28,056 nt of DNA, taken from contig JOHN01000084.1 of assembly GCA_000719695.1 (NCBI GenBank), positions 1-28,056 on the forward strand, written 5' to 3'. This document shows positions 13,824 to 22,122 of the stretch, piece by piece. Numbering within the stretch: the first letter of the stretch is position 1; each line of letters begins with the position of its first letter. This DNA comes from Streptomyces sp. NRRL F-6131 (lineage in GTDB: Bacteria > Actinomycetota > Actinomycetes > Streptomycetales > Streptomycetaceae). The translations under genes were made by a program, and so were the position numbers. The notes beneath the pieces were generated by a model, which worked only from the letters and a program-made list of their open reading frames with translations, was not told the DNA's origin and did not search any database.

Positions 13824-16042
13824 GCCTGCCTCCGTGGCACCTGCCCTATGGGAGCGTCGGGCGTAGAAGACCGTCCTTGCCAGCGCTTACGAAGCTCGTT
13901 GTCGAGGGCCTGGCCGTCCACGCCGAACCGCGCCGCACTGTCGCGTCGTAAGTCGGTCGAGCTACTGAGCGCCCGGGTGGGCGGTAGAACGGTGCGGACC
14001 AGGAACGGCCGGCGGGGAGCGTGGGCGACGAGGACTTGCGCGTACGCCTCGTGTGCTTGGAGCAGCCCGAGATCTTGTGCTTTCAGGTCACCACCGAGCA
14101 CAGCGGCTAGCGGTGACCCGTCCTCGACGCTGGGACGGAAGACCACGCGGTTTCGGGCGTTGGCGAGGAGACCGGCCTTCATCCTGGGTGGGAGCTGTCC
14201 GAGGTGCTGATGGGCTACGGTGAGCCCGACGCCAAGGCCGCGCGCCTGGGCGAACATGTCGCCAAGGTCTACCGGCAACCGAAGGTAGTTCTGTACCTCG
14301 TCGATCACGGCCATGACCGGGCGTCGCTGGGACGCCGGGATCATCGCCTGGCGCTGCATCGCGCCGTAGAACTGCGTCACCAGGAGTGCGCCGATCAGGT
14401 CGGCCGTCTCCTCCCCGATGACACCGACGTTCAGGTTCACCAGGACGATGCGGGGACGTTGGAACAGCTCGTTCATGTCGAACCGCGGGGCGGCCTGGCC
14501 GACAAGCCTTCTAATCGGCGTCCGCGTCAGGAAGGCCCGCGTCTTGTTGAGGACCGGCGCCACCACCTGTTGGCGCTCGGCTTCTGAGAGCGCGTCGTAC
14601 CAGGCGAAGAACGGCGCGATCACCAGCGGGTCACTGACTGCTGCAAGGGTGCGACGCCGGAACGCGGCGTTGGTCAGCAGGACAGGAACGTCAGCGAGCG
14701 TGCCGTGGTCACTGCGAGCCAGCGCGATGAAGGCGTGCAGAAGAACGTCACTACTTCGGGGGCCGATGCTGCGGCCGTACAGCTCGTGGAACAGATGCAG
14801 CAGGGTGTCGGCTCGTTGCTCGGCGTCTTCCGCTCGACCGCGGAGCGGGTTGAACCCGACGACCTCGTCGGCCTGGCCCGGCTCGATGATGACGACGTCC
14901 TCACGTCGCGCCGGCGGGACGCGTTGAAGCACGTCTTCTATGAGATCCCCGCGGGGCTCGATGACGAGCACGCTCTTACCCGCCTGCATGTCGGCCGTGA
15001 TGAGCTGATCGAGGAGCGTTGACTTGCCGCTACCTGTCGGGCCGACGACGTGCAGATGATGAAGCGCACTCTCCGTCGGCAGCGTGACCAGTTGATCCGG
15101 CTGACTTGGGTGCAGGCCGGCGCCGAGCACCCGCTCGGACGCTGGAACCTTTGCACCCACCGGCACGAGCAGTTCGGTAGGTGCCGGGTACTGACGGCCC
15201 CGCGGGACGCGGTGTGAACCCGTACCTTCTACCGGCCAGCCGACGACGGCGGCCAGCTCGGCAACGTTCAGGACACCCGACCACTGCGCGTTGGTGATGT
15301 GGTCGAGCTGTCGCACGGTGCGCACCGTAGGTCGGGCGATTCGAAGATCTGCCTGCGGAGCGCTGACCAGATGGAGCGCTTCGCCCAACGTGCGCACGAT
15401 GGCGCTCGCGGCCTCATGGTTAGCGGAGCGGGCCGCAATCCGGCCCCGTACGGCGAGCAGGGGTTCGGCGGCCTTCTTCCGCCACTGCTTCTTGTCCTCG
15501 GCTGTCTCCTGGAAGGCCGGGACCAAGCCGAGGGCGCGCGGCACGTTGAAGGTGGCCGGACGGGTGCGGCGCTGCTGCGTCGGCCCGATGACCCACTGCA
15601 CCACGGCGGATTCCCGCTTGGACAAGCCGTTTAAGACCTCCAACAGACCGGCCGTGACGGCTGCGCCCATCTCGACGCGGAGCGGCTGCGTGAGGCTGGA
15701 GGGACGGACCGAAGACGCGAGAGCGGGAAGCGGCCGGGAACTCTTGAGTTCGGGCGAGAGCACCAAGCCGGGAAGTTGCGCCTGTAGCTGCGCGGGCAGC
15801 TCGTCGCTGATGCGTGGATCGACCCCGACCAGCCAACGAACGCTGTCGGCGTGGGCTCGCAGTTCAAAGACGACGACCGGTGTCTTCCTGCGCCAACCCA
15901 ACTGCGGCCGGTAGGCCAGCGGTTGAAGCGCACTGACAACGTCGTCCGGAGTGAGGCTATGAGGGAAGTGCACTTCGAACCAGTGCAGGCCCGCAGGTCG
16001 CGGGGTTCCTCGTGCTTTAGGGTTAATATCTTGCTTTGGCAT
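13820..16042 (-). CDS. VirD4/TraG-like conjugative DNA-transfer ATPase (copy 2)
   Basis: The 740-aa protein starts at ATG 16042 after AAAGGAGG. Walker A GPTGSGKS is at 334-341, IEPRGDL at 361-367, the Walker B region MAVIDEVQNYLRLP at about 577-590 (Asp581, Glu582), then MFAQARGLGVGLTVAHQHLGQL from about 596. It aligns with copy 1 along its whole length, including the N-terminal part (FExHFPHSL / FHLSFPADL) and the motor core, but is clearly diverged, so the pair is not a recent duplication. It is a cytoplasmic motor expected to couple or pump DNA. It faces copy 1 across the integrase module. Its membrane partner is not obvious. Confidence 0.9.
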   Translation of the reverse strand: MPKQDINPKARGTPRPAGLHWFEVHFPHSLTPDDVVSALQPLAYRPQLGWRRKTPVVVFELRAHADSVRWLVGVDPRISDELPAQLQAQLPGLVLSPELKSSRPLPALASSVRPSSLTQPLRVEMGAAVTAGLLEVLNGLSKRESAVVQWVIGPTQQRRTRPATFNVPRALGLVPAFQETAEDKKQWRKKAAEPLLAVRGRIAARSANHEAASAIVRTLGEALHLVSAPQADLRIARPTVRTVRQLDHITNAQWSGVLNVAELAAVVGWPVEGTGSHRVPRGRQYPAPTELLVPVGAKVPASERVLGAGLHPSQPDQLVTLPTESALHHLHVVGPTGSGKSTLLDQLITADMQAGKSVLVIEPRGDLIEDVLQRVPPARREDVVIIEPGQADEVVGFNPLRGRAEDAEQRADTLLHLFHELYGRSIGPRSSDVLLHAFIALARSDHGTLADVPVLLTNAAFRRRTLAAVSDPLVIAPFFAWYDALSEAERQQVVAPVLNKTRAFLTRTPIRRLVGQAAPRFDMNELFQRPRIVLVNLNVGVIGEETADLIGALLVTQFYGAMQRQAMIPASQRRPVMAVIDEVQNYLRLPVDLGDMFAQARGLGVGLTVAHQHLGQLPPRMKAGLLANARNRVVFRPSVEDGSPLAAVLGGDLKAQDLGLLQAHEAYAQVLVAHAPRRPFLVRTVLPPTRALSSSTDLRRDSAARFGVDGQALDNELRKRWQGRSSTPDAPIGQVPRRQA

Positions 16043-16096
16043 AGACCCCTCCTTTCGGCGTTATCTCCCGCGTCCAAATTTGAGCAGCATAAAATA

Positions 16097-16121
16097 GGGC
16101 TCACGGATCTATCGTGGGTCC
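16097..16121. promoter_or_regulatory. Imperfect inverted repeat upstream of ATPase copy 2
   Basis: GGGCTCACG (16097-16105) and CGTGGGTCC (16113-16121) pair at 7 of 9 positions and lie 55-80 bp upstream of the ATPase start in AT-rich sequence. This is a candidate operator. No clear -35/-10 pair could be fixed. Confidence 0.3.
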
Positions 16122-16210
16122 TAAATTTAGATTCTGCTGAGATTTAGCGCGGAAGTGGAGCGACGGTCGCCAACCTGTTTGGCCGGTCGGCAGCGCTCCT
16201 ACATTCCACT

Positions 16211-16357
16211 ATGGGGAACCGTAAGAGACGGTTCAATGACTTTGGCGCGAAGTACAACGCCGAAACGAACAACCTCTACAGGGTAGGCGGGTCAATCGAA
16301 TATACGCACGTCCTACACACCAAACGCCCCCTTCTAATGGTGCCACAAATTAGTTGA
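16211..16357 (+). CDS. Possible 48-aa protein in the 16.0-16.4 kb gap
   Basis: The 400-bp gap 16043-16443 has no long ORF. This frame (MGNRKRRFNDFGAKYNAE... ending MVPQIS) is the only plausible small gene in it. It has a balanced composition but no ribosome site, so it may be spurious. The rest of the gap holds the ATPase upstream region and the terminator at 16400. Confidence 0.2.
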   Translation: MGNRKRRFNDFGAKYNAETNNLYRVGGSIEYTHVLHTKRPLLMVPQIS

Positions 16358-16393
16358 GAGGTTCAAGTATTGAGATTTCGCGCCATCTGTGCA

Positions 16394-16418
16394 CAAAAAA
16401 ACTCCCATCGTGGGAGTT
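16394..16418 (-). terminator. Intrinsic terminator after the 104-aa membrane-protein gene
   Basis: On the minus strand the 8-bp stem AACTCCCA / TGGGAGTT with a 3-nt loop is followed by seven T residues. It lies 26 bp beyond the stop of the gene at 16444. Confidence 0.9.
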
Positions 16419-16443
16419 CTGTCGACTCTGCTCAAAGAATCAT

Positions 16444-16758
16444 TTAGAAGCCGGGATTTAGTCCTGCGTTCTTGGCCTGCTCTTCGGTGCAGTAGTATTC
16501 ACCAAAAGCACTTGGCCCATAATAAGGCTGACCAGGCTTGAAATAATGATAGCTTGCGGCGAACTTTGTTCCAGTAATTGGAGGGTGTAAGCATAATGCC
16601 GTCATGGCGACATATCGAACGCTACCCGTAGTCAATTCAATCAAAAGCAGAGTTACGATGCTGAAAACCACAACATAACGATTCCTGCGCTTCTCCCATT
16701 TTGATACTGCTTCGGGTTTCTGTTTTGGTGTTTTGATGTCTTTTGGTTTGCTTGGCAT
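16444..16758 (-). CDS. AT-rich single-span membrane protein, 104 aa
   Basis: The N-terminal 25 residues are Lys/Pro-rich (KPKDIKTPKQKPEAVSKWEK), followed by one transmembrane helix (about 28-50, RYVVVFSIVTLLLIELTTG). The rest is a Tyr/Pro/Gly-rich outer segment with two Cys (ALCLHPP and EYYCTEEQ) that could form a disulfide. The base composition and A/T-ending codons differ sharply from neighbouring genes, which marks a recent transfer from a lower-GC source. No family is recognised. Confidence 0.65.
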   Translation of the reverse strand: MPSKPKDIKTPKQKPEAVSKWEKRRNRYVVVFSIVTLLLIELTTGSVRYVAMTALCLHPPITGTKFAASYHYFKPGQPYYGPSAFGEYYCTEEQAKNAGLNPGF

Positions 16759-16811
16759 AATGTCTATATTGTATCAAATTACACATTCAAAACAATCCGG
16801 AAATTGAAGAA

Positions 16812-16852
16812 CCCCCAGTCCCGGCCGCCTTCTCGGCGGATGGAACTGGGGG
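16812..16852 (-). terminator. Terminator of the propeller-SGNH gene
   Basis: The outer stem CCCCCAGT / ACTGGGGG encloses a second small stem (CCGCC / GGCGG). On the minus strand it is followed by TTCTTCAATTT. It lies 33 bp beyond the stop at 16885. Confidence 0.8.
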
Positions 16853-16884
16853 CGTGCCTCTTCAGTCACTCAGTTGTTGCGGTG

Positions 16885-19158
16885 TTACTCCCCGATCGCC
16901 TGGCGAACCAGTTGAGCGTAGGCCGCTTGGCCCTTCTCGTTGGGGTGGAACACGTAGGCGAAGCCGTTCAGGGCCTGGTCGACGTTGTTGAAGTAGGACT
17001 CGCCCGTGCCGCACACTTCGTGTCCGGCGAACGGAGAGTTCGTTCCCGTTGCCGAGACGAACACGAGTCGCTGGTTGTCGGCGTCGAGCGCCCGCACCGC
17101 GTTCACGGTGTCGCTGATCTTCGTGTTGAGCTTGGTGACGATGTCACGCGCAGCCCGAGCGTCTTCCCAGTAGCGACCGGATGCCACCGGGACGCTCTCG
17201 TACATGTACGGGCATCGGGCGTCACCCGGATCGGTGATCGCCTTGTTGGCGATCACCTGCGGGTAGCCGAGCACGTACACCTTGGTTCCGGCTGTCTTGG
17301 TGACCTCCAGGAGCTTCTTGTAGGTGGTCGTCAAGCTCGTGCCGAGCGTGCCGTTGATCTTGGTCAACGACGCGTTGTACGCGGCGCTGTTGAAGTTGCA
17401 GGTGTCGGTGACACACGACTTGGCGAAGTCCGAGAACAGAATGTCGTTCCCACCGATGGTGATGGTGGCGACCTTCGGGCTTCCCGACGACAGCGCACTG
17501 ACCTGTGACGGTTCGTAGTGTGTGCTGTCGTTCCATCCGTTGAGGACGTGAGTCGTCTGCGCGCCGGAGCACGCGACGAACTTGTCCAGTTGCAGGGTGA
17601 GGTTCGGGTTCAACCCGTTGACTCGCGGATACGCAACGGCACTGCGGTTGCAGGCCGTTGCGTCCACGAACGGCGGGTCTCCTTCTCCAGAAGAGAAGGA
17701 ATCCCCGAGTGCGACGTACGAACGCGGCGCTGGCTGCGCCGGGGTGTTCGCCGTAATCACGGGTCCTTCCGGGTAGCCCTTACCGACACCGTTCACCGTG
17801 AGAGCGAACAGCTTCCAGGTGAGGCTTCCGCAGTTGCCGCTGCAATGAGCAGTGACGTAGGCGGTGTTGTTGGCCGCGAAGGACGTCTTGGATTGATCCG
17901 AGAAGTCCAGCGCGTACCCGTAGGGTCCACCGGACTTGTTCGGGTCACCCAGGATCGCCTGCTCGTACGGCCACGTGTCGTTCACGGGGTCATACGTCCG
18001 CACCAAAATTCCGGGGACGGTCGTCGGGTAGCTGAGGCCAGTGTTGACGTTCAACTCCCGGGTGACGATTACCTTCCCGCCGCTTTCGGCAGTGAGGTAT
18101 GCGCCTCCGAACGTGCCGTTGGCGTAGGTGTCAGGAAGGAGAACCGACCTGACTTTCTGGCCGCTGGCGTTGATGGTGACGAGTCGCCTTTCCCACGTTT
18201 TCGGTGTGGCAGGGACTCCGTCGGAGATCATGTGCTGTTCGGTGGTCACGGCGACCACACCGCCTCCCGGAGTGGGAAGCAGCTGGACACCATTGGTGTC
18301 GGCTTGCGGCTGCGAAGCCGAGACCGCCCACTTCACGGCACCCGTGGTGGGGTCGTAGCGCGAGATGCTGATGCCACGGAATCCGCTGCCCGACACGTAG
18401 GACGCGACGAACAGTTGACCCTCGGCGTTGAGCTTCTCGCCCCAGACATCACCAGTGGTGGCCTGACCGAGGAACTTGCCGCTGTAGCTGTAGTACCAGG
18501 CGTTGCCGCTCGACTGGCCATGCAGCACGATGCCGTCCTTGTAGGTACGGAGCATCATGCTGCAATCGTTCGAGATCTTGACGTCCAGCACCTTGGTCGG
18601 TGCGGTCTGGCCGGCGGCCACCCCGGGCGTGAGCCCGATGAGGTGAACGCCATCACTCAACCTCGCGGTCGAGTAGATGTTGCCGTTGGCACCCACCGCG
18701 TACGACGGACTCGTGTCGTACCCGCAGGAGAGCGGGTACTTCCACTTGAGCGTGTTCCCGGCGTAGGCGAGGAGGTTCGCCCCCTTCGCCCAGTTGTTGT
18801 TGACGTCCTTGCCGTACGGCACACCGTAGATGTCGCCGTTCTTGTCGGCGATCGGTGCCCGAAGGCAATTGGTGACCCCGTCGATGACGGAAGTCCGCGA
18901 GATCTGACGCACCACCTGCCCGGAGGCGTTGTAGGTCGTCAGGTCGCTTCCCGTGTCCGTGGTCGAGCACGGCAGCGTGATGTCACCGTTGGTGCTGGTG
19001 ACCGGGCTGCCGTCGAGCCGACCAATGGTCGGGGCGGGCCACTGGAGCGGCGGGATTGACTCCGCCGCGCTGGCCGTCCCCGCAGGGACGAGCACCAGGA
19101 GCGAAACCAGCAAGCTGAACAACGCCAGCAATGCCGGTGAGCGCGTTGATCGGTGCAT
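16885..19158 (-). CDS. Secreted beta-propeller plus SGNH/GDSL hydrolase
   Basis: The 757-aa protein begins with a Sec signal peptide (1-32: basic start, LLALFSLLVSLLVLV, cleavage near TASAA). Residues about 35-470 are beta-rich with repeated units such as ADKNGDIYGVPYG, GANGNIYSTA and AEGQLFVASYVSG, typical of a PQQ/WD-like propeller. The C-terminal 277 residues form an SGNH esterase/lipase domain: block I GDSFSSGEG with Ser487, block III GGND with Asn571, and block V FHPNEKG with His738. It has several Cys for disulfides. The substrate is unknown; acyl esters of lipids or glycans are typical for the family. A propeller of this size on an SGNH enzyme is uncommon. It has its own terminator and is cargo of the element. 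Confidence 0.85.
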   Translation of the reverse strand: MHRSTRSPALLALFSLLVSLLVLVPAGTASAAESIPPLQWPAPTIGRLDGSPVTSTNGDITLPCSTTDTGSDLTTYNASGQVVRQISRTSVIDGVTNCLRAPIADKNGDIYGVPYGKDVNNNWAKGANLLAYAGNTLKWKYPLSCGYDTSPSYAVGANGNIYSTARLSDGVHLIGLTPGVAAGQTAPTKVLDVKISNDCSMMLRTYKDGIVLHGQSSGNAWYYSYSGKFLGQATTGDVWGEKLNAEGQLFVASYVSGSGFRGISISRYDPTTGAVKWAVSASQPQADTNGVQLLPTPGGGVVAVTTEQHMISDGVPATPKTWERRLVTINASGQKVRSVLLPDTYANGTFGGAYLTAESGGKVIVTRELNVNTGLSYPTTVPGILVRTYDPVNDTWPYEQAILGDPNKSGGPYGYALDFSDQSKTSFAANNTAYVTAHCSGNCGSLTWKLFALTVNGVGKGYPEGPVITANTPAQPAPRSYVALGDSFSSGEGDPPFVDATACNRSAVAYPRVNGLNPNLTLQLDKFVACSGAQTTHVLNGWNDSTHYEPSQVSALSSGSPKVATITIGGNDILFSDFAKSCVTDTCNFNSAAYNASLTKINGTLGTSLTTTYKKLLEVTKTAGTKVYVLGYPQVIANKAITDPGDARCPYMYESVPVASGRYWEDARAARDIVTKLNTKISDTVNAVRALDADNQRLVFVSATGTNSPFAGHEVCGTGESYFNNVDQALNGFAYVFHPNEKGQAAYAQLVRQAIGE

Positions 19159-19214
19159 CTAGTGTTTCACCACTTTCTCTGCTTGATTCGGGTTTTTAAC
19201 GAGCGGACAGAAAA

Positions 19215-19246
19215 GGGACGGGTGCGCCTTGCGGCATACCCGTCCC
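19215..19246 (-). terminator. Second terminator downstream of the DUF3846-like gene
   Basis: GGGACGGGT / ACCCGTCCC (9-bp stem, 14-nt loop), followed on the minus strand by TTTT. It insulates the propeller-SGNH gene from leftward transcription. Confidence 0.75.
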
Positions 19247-19333
19247 GATTCGTCTTCTTTGACTGAAGAGCCAAATACATTTATGACATTTTCGATGTGT
19301 TTTGCATAGGGTGGAAAAAACAACAAAGGAAAA

Positions 19334-19355
19334 CCCGCCACCTGTCGGCGGCGGG
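19334..19355 (-). terminator. First terminator downstream of the DUF3846-like gene
   Basis: The CCCGCC / GGCGGG stem is followed on the minus strand by TTTTCC and further T-rich sequence (TTGTTGTTTTTT). It starts 25 bp after the stop at 19380. Confidence 0.75.
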
Positions 19356-19379
19356 AATCCCGCGATCTGACCGGGGCTG

Positions 19380-19868
19380 TCACGCCGGGATGACGCGTAC
19401 GTCCGTGATCTCGTAATGCGTCTTCGCCGCAAGGAGCGCGAAGTTGTACGCGTCCATCCAGGTATCGAAGACGAGGCTTTCCGTGACCCACGGGCCGTAC
19501 TTGTCCATCAGGACCTCGACGCGGTACGACTCCGTTTCGAGCAGGAGCGTTACCAGCTCGCTCGGAACGGAGGTGAGTTTCCCCGTTCCATCCGGCCTGC
19601 CGGTGATGATGGCCGGGCCGGGCACGTGGGTGTCGTAGCGGTGGTCAGGTGCGTGCAGCCACAGGAGGATGGTGGCGCGGTGATTGTGTTGCAGATCCCA
19701 GAGCGTAAGTCCCTCGTTTCCAATGAGGGAGGCCGGCGGGGCGTTGAAGTTGAGCACTTCGTAGCCGCCGAGAACGATGTCTTCCACGGCTTCTGTGTCC
19801 TCCGTGTCCACCTCGATTTTCAGCATCGGGGTGTCGTCGTCGGAGGGCAGCAAGATGCCAGTAATCAT
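19380..19868 (-). CDS. DUF3846-like protein, 162 aa
   Basis: The start is ATG 19868. The segment about 55-110 (LWDLQHNHRATILLW, VPGPAIITGRPDGTGKLTSVPSELV) follows the pattern N-x-RAT-x-L ... G-x-A-(V/I)-(V/I)-x-G-x-x-D-G ... (L/V)P-x-x-L seen in DUF3846 proteins, which are found on plasmids and phages and sometimes near anti-restriction genes. The C-terminal part (VFDTWMDAYNFALLAAKTHYEITDVRVI) is an additional domain. The function is unknown. It is followed by two terminators and preceded by a gap shared with the next leftward gene. The family assignment is from memory of the motif and is tentative. Confidence 0.6.
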   Translation of the reverse strand: MITGILLPSDDDTPMLKIEVDTEDTEAVEDIVLGGYEVLNFNAPPASLIGNEGLTLWDLQHNHRATILLWLHAPDHRYDTHVPGPAIITGRPDGTGKLTSVPSELVTLLLETESYRVEVLMDKYGPWVTESLVFDTWMDAYNFALLAAKTHYEITDVRVIPA

Positions 19869-19965
19869 GCGACCACGTACCTTCTCGATCGTGGGACTGA
19901 TTCACCGGGTCGCAGGGATGCGGCCCGGTGGGCAGTTCACGATTTGCCCTCTCGACATGAGAGAG

Positions 19966-20005
19966 CCCCCGTTCCGATGTCCCTTGCGGGTCACCAGAAC
20001 GGGGG
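19966..20005 (-). terminator. Hairpin after the 110-aa gene
   Basis: CCCCCGTTC / GAACGGGGG (9-bp stem) has a 22-nt loop that itself contains a short CCC/GGG pair. It lies 48 bp beyond the stop of the gene at 20053. It lacks a clear T-run. Confidence 0.6.
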
Positions 20006-20052
20006 TGTTCCGCCTCAACCGCCGGGAGCGGTGGCGGGAGGCGGAGTAGGGG

Positions 20053-20385
20053 TTACCCGTTACCGTTGCCGTTTCCGACACGGGTACCAGGAACGCGGCC
20101 TCGCGTACCCCGAGCGTTCTTGAGAACTTCGCCCATGTTGGGCGCAGCCTTGTTGAACTCCTCAAGGGGCACGTACACGTCCTGCTTGGCGCCGTTGGGC
20201 ATGGTGACCTCCAGGATCACCAGGTCCGCGCTGATGTCGTTGAACTGCTTGAGTTCCGGCACCAGCACGTCCAGCGCCTTCGGCTGGTCGATGTCCGGGT
20301 GTTGCCGAACGACGACCGCAGCGAACTGCTTGTCGTCACCCTGCTTGCCGGAAAGGTCGGAGACCTTCTGACTCACGATTGCCAT
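20053..20385 (-). CDS. Hypothetical protein, 110 aa
   Basis: ATG 20385 follows a GTGGAG ribosome site. The sequence is a compact alpha/beta pattern (FAAVVVRQHPDIDQPKALDVL, LVILEVTMPNGAKQDVYVPLEEF) with a flexible Gly/Asn/Arg tail ending NGNGNG. It has no membrane segment or Cys. The family is unknown. It lies next to an upstream 7-bp inverted repeat and near the integrase, a position often held by small regulators, but no HTH is visible. Confidence 0.65.
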   Translation of the reverse strand: MAIVSQKVSDLSGKQGDDKQFAAVVVRQHPDIDQPKALDVLVPELKQFNDISADLVILEVTMPNGAKQDVYVPLEEFNKAAPNMGEVLKNARGTRGRVPGTRVGNGNGNG

Positions 20386-20460
20386 TTCTGCTCCACTGGT
20401 TGGGTAGGTCCAGGCCGGATTGTTCCAGGCCCTACACCCATTTATGCATTATCTACAGGG

Positions 20461-20488
20461 GTAGTTCTATAGAGTTTGACTGAACTAC
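20461..20488. promoter_or_regulatory. Candidate operator, GTAGTTC-N14-GAACTAC
   Basis: Perfect 7-bp arms (20461-20467 and 20482-20488) enclose TATAGA and TTGACT in the AT-rich 170-bp region between the divergent starts at 20385 and 20558. The site could control either gene. Promoter spacing could not be settled on either strand. Confidence 0.45.
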
Positions 20489-20557
20489 AACACCGAAACG
20501 AATACAAAAGGCAGGGGTTGGGTTACAATGGAAATATAAGCGGAGACTACTTGATTC

Positions 20558-20710
20558 ATGGCAGCAAAATCAGCACAGGAAGAGAAGGGAAACCAAAAGA
20601 AAAGTCCCGCCCTCGTGAAAGAGCGGGACTGGACAGCGGAGCAGCTTGATCGCGCCCCGAAGCTAACGAAGAGCCGTTTAGCTAAGGTGCGTCAACTCTT
20701 AATCGGCTGA
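20558..20710 (+). CDS. Small basic protein, 50 aa, convergent with the serine integrase
   Basis: The ORF runs from ATG 20558 to TGA 20710 and overlaps the integrase 3' end by 19 bp on the opposite strand. The Lys/Gln-rich start precedes RDWTAEQLDRAPKLTKSRLAKVRQLL, a helical pattern (W-T-x-EQL ... P-x-LT ... RLAKVRxLL) seen in short actinobacterial proteins near integrases and phage genes. A poor ribosome site (CGGAG far upstream) lowers confidence. Confidence 0.5.
   Translation: MAAKSAQEEKGNQKKSPALVKERDWTAEQLDRAPKLTKSRLAKVRQLLIG
20603..20630 (-). terminator. Terminator of the serine integrase transcript, inside the 50-aa ORF
   Basis: The AGTCCCGC / GCGGGACT stem (8 bp) is followed on the minus strand by TTTTCTTTTGG. 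It lies 62 bp past the integrase stop, within the coding region of the opposing small ORF. Confidence 0.75.
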
Positions 20711-22119
20711 CGCCACACAACCGTTACGCGATTCTCGTTGTATGTCGTCTGGCGGCCTTTCTCGCGCACGCCTTCGGCGGGTGCGATGACGATTGCCTCG
20801 AAGAGTTCTTCGAGGATCGCTTGTTTCCGGTCGAGTGGAAGTGTTGGCCACTCCTCGGCGGCCGAGGTGACTTGCTTCGCTTTCCGCACGTGCTGCGCTA
20901 CCTGGGAGCGTAGCTTTTTCTGTTCATCCTCAAGCTCCTTGATTGACGGAAACACAATCGAACCTGACATCTCACCGGCTCGGTACGCCGCCATGAGTTC
21001 GGCGATTTTCGCGGTCACCTCGTCAAGGCGTGCCGTATCAGGAGCACTCTCAGGCTCAGGCGCTTCGATCGGTTGATCGAGATACGCAAGCACCAAATCC
21101 GTGATCTGCTGATCCAGTCGCGGACCTGAAATGGCGAGCCCCGCGCATCCACCTGCATCTTTGGACTGGCAGTTGTACATGAAGTACCGGTCACTCTTGG
21201 GGGCGCGCACGAGCTTTGAACCGCAACGACCACATCGCAGCACCCGACTTAGTAGCGCCCGGGTAGGCCGACGACGATCCGGTTTTGACTTAAGAAGCTC
21301 ACACAGCGCCTCCCAAGTTGGGACGTCGATCAGGCCGCCGTCGCGTCGCTTGATGTACTGGCCTTCACCATCAAGAAGCACTTCTTTCTTGTACACAGCC
21401 AGGCCAGCGATACCGGGTGCGATCAAGATACGGCGCACGGTTTCGCCAGTGACACGACCACCACGAGTGGTCGTGATGCCCTTAGTGCGCCACTCCTCCG
21501 CGATGGCCGTGGGCCGAATGCCAGCGAACACATCCGCAATGGCTTTATGCGTGATGGTGGCCCTGTCTTCGTTGATCGAGCCGTCCTGGTTACGATAGAA
21601 CGCCGGGTAGTTGCTGAAGACATTCCCCTTCAGTGCCTCGTCCCGGTAGAAGTTGGTCACGCGCTTCACGGTCTTCGCGCTGGAGTGGTTGGCGATGTTC
21701 ACCAACATGCGAGCGACCATTTGGCCGTCTTCGTCCGTCAGGTCGATGCTCATCGAGGGAAGCCAGAGAACTGGCTTTACACGGCCCTCTTTGAAGTACG
21801 CGTGGCAGTACGCCTTGATTACGCGTTCAAGGTCGGAGGGCTGACGGAAGATGCGGTCGAGATCCCAACCGGCAATGCCATCATTCTTGCCGTCGGTGAA
21901 GTCTTGAAGCCAGGGTTCAAATCCTTCGTCACGGATGACCTCTGGCTTATACGCAGACTTGTCGTTGTCGATGTACTCGCGTGTTGCTGTACCGCCGCGC
22001 GTTTCGATGAGTGGCAGTACAGTTCGAAGCTGCCGGTCAAGACCGGGGGCACGCTCCTCATCCGTATCCGAGATACGGGCGTACGGGGCAACGATTATGG
22101 GGTTTGTGTCCGCTTTCAT
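20692..22119 (-). CDS. int: Large serine integrase
   Basis: The 475-aa protein carries all parts of a large serine recombinase: an N-terminal catalytic domain with nucleophile Ser17 in YARISD; the conserved Arg region in GWDLDRIFRQPSDLER; a long alphaE helix; a recombinase domain (TAIAEEWRTKGITTTRGG, TVRRILIAPGIAGLAVY); and a zinc ribbon with LRCGRCG and a downstream paired-Cys segment (NCQSKDAGGC). A coiled-coil region (about 365-420) completes it. It integrates the element at mug by recombining attP x attB without host factors. It reads inward from the right boundary, with its start only about 52 bp from the crossover. No dedicated directionality factor is obvious. Confidence 0.95.
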   Translation of the reverse strand: MKADTNPIIVAPYARISDTDEERAPGLDRQLRTVLPLIETRGGTATREYIDNDKSAYKPEVIRDEGFEPWLQDFTDGKNDGIAGWDLDRIFRQPSDLERVIKAYCHAYFKEGRVKPVLWLPSMSIDLTDEDGQMVARMLVNIANHSSAKTVKRVTNFYRDEALKGNVFSNYPAFYRNQDGSINEDRATITHKAIADVFAGIRPTAIAEEWRTKGITTTRGGRVTGETVRRILIAPGIAGLAVYKKEVLLDGEGQYIKRRDGGLIDVPTWEALCELLKSKPDRRRPTRALLSRVLRCGRCGSKLVRAPKSDRYFMYNCQSKDAGGCAGLAISGPRLDQQITDLVLAYLDQPIEAPEPESAPDTARLDEVTAKIAELMAAYRAGEMSGSIVFPSIKELEDEQKKLRSQVAQHVRKAKQVTSAAEEWPTLPLDRKQAILEELFEAIVIAPAEGVREKGRQTTYNENRVTVVWRQPIKS

Positions 22120-22122
22120 CTG

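Noticed and set aside
17518..19059. Plus-strand 513-aa ORF
   Set aside because: Antisense shadow of the propeller-SGNH gene, rich in Arg/Val/Gly without motifs.
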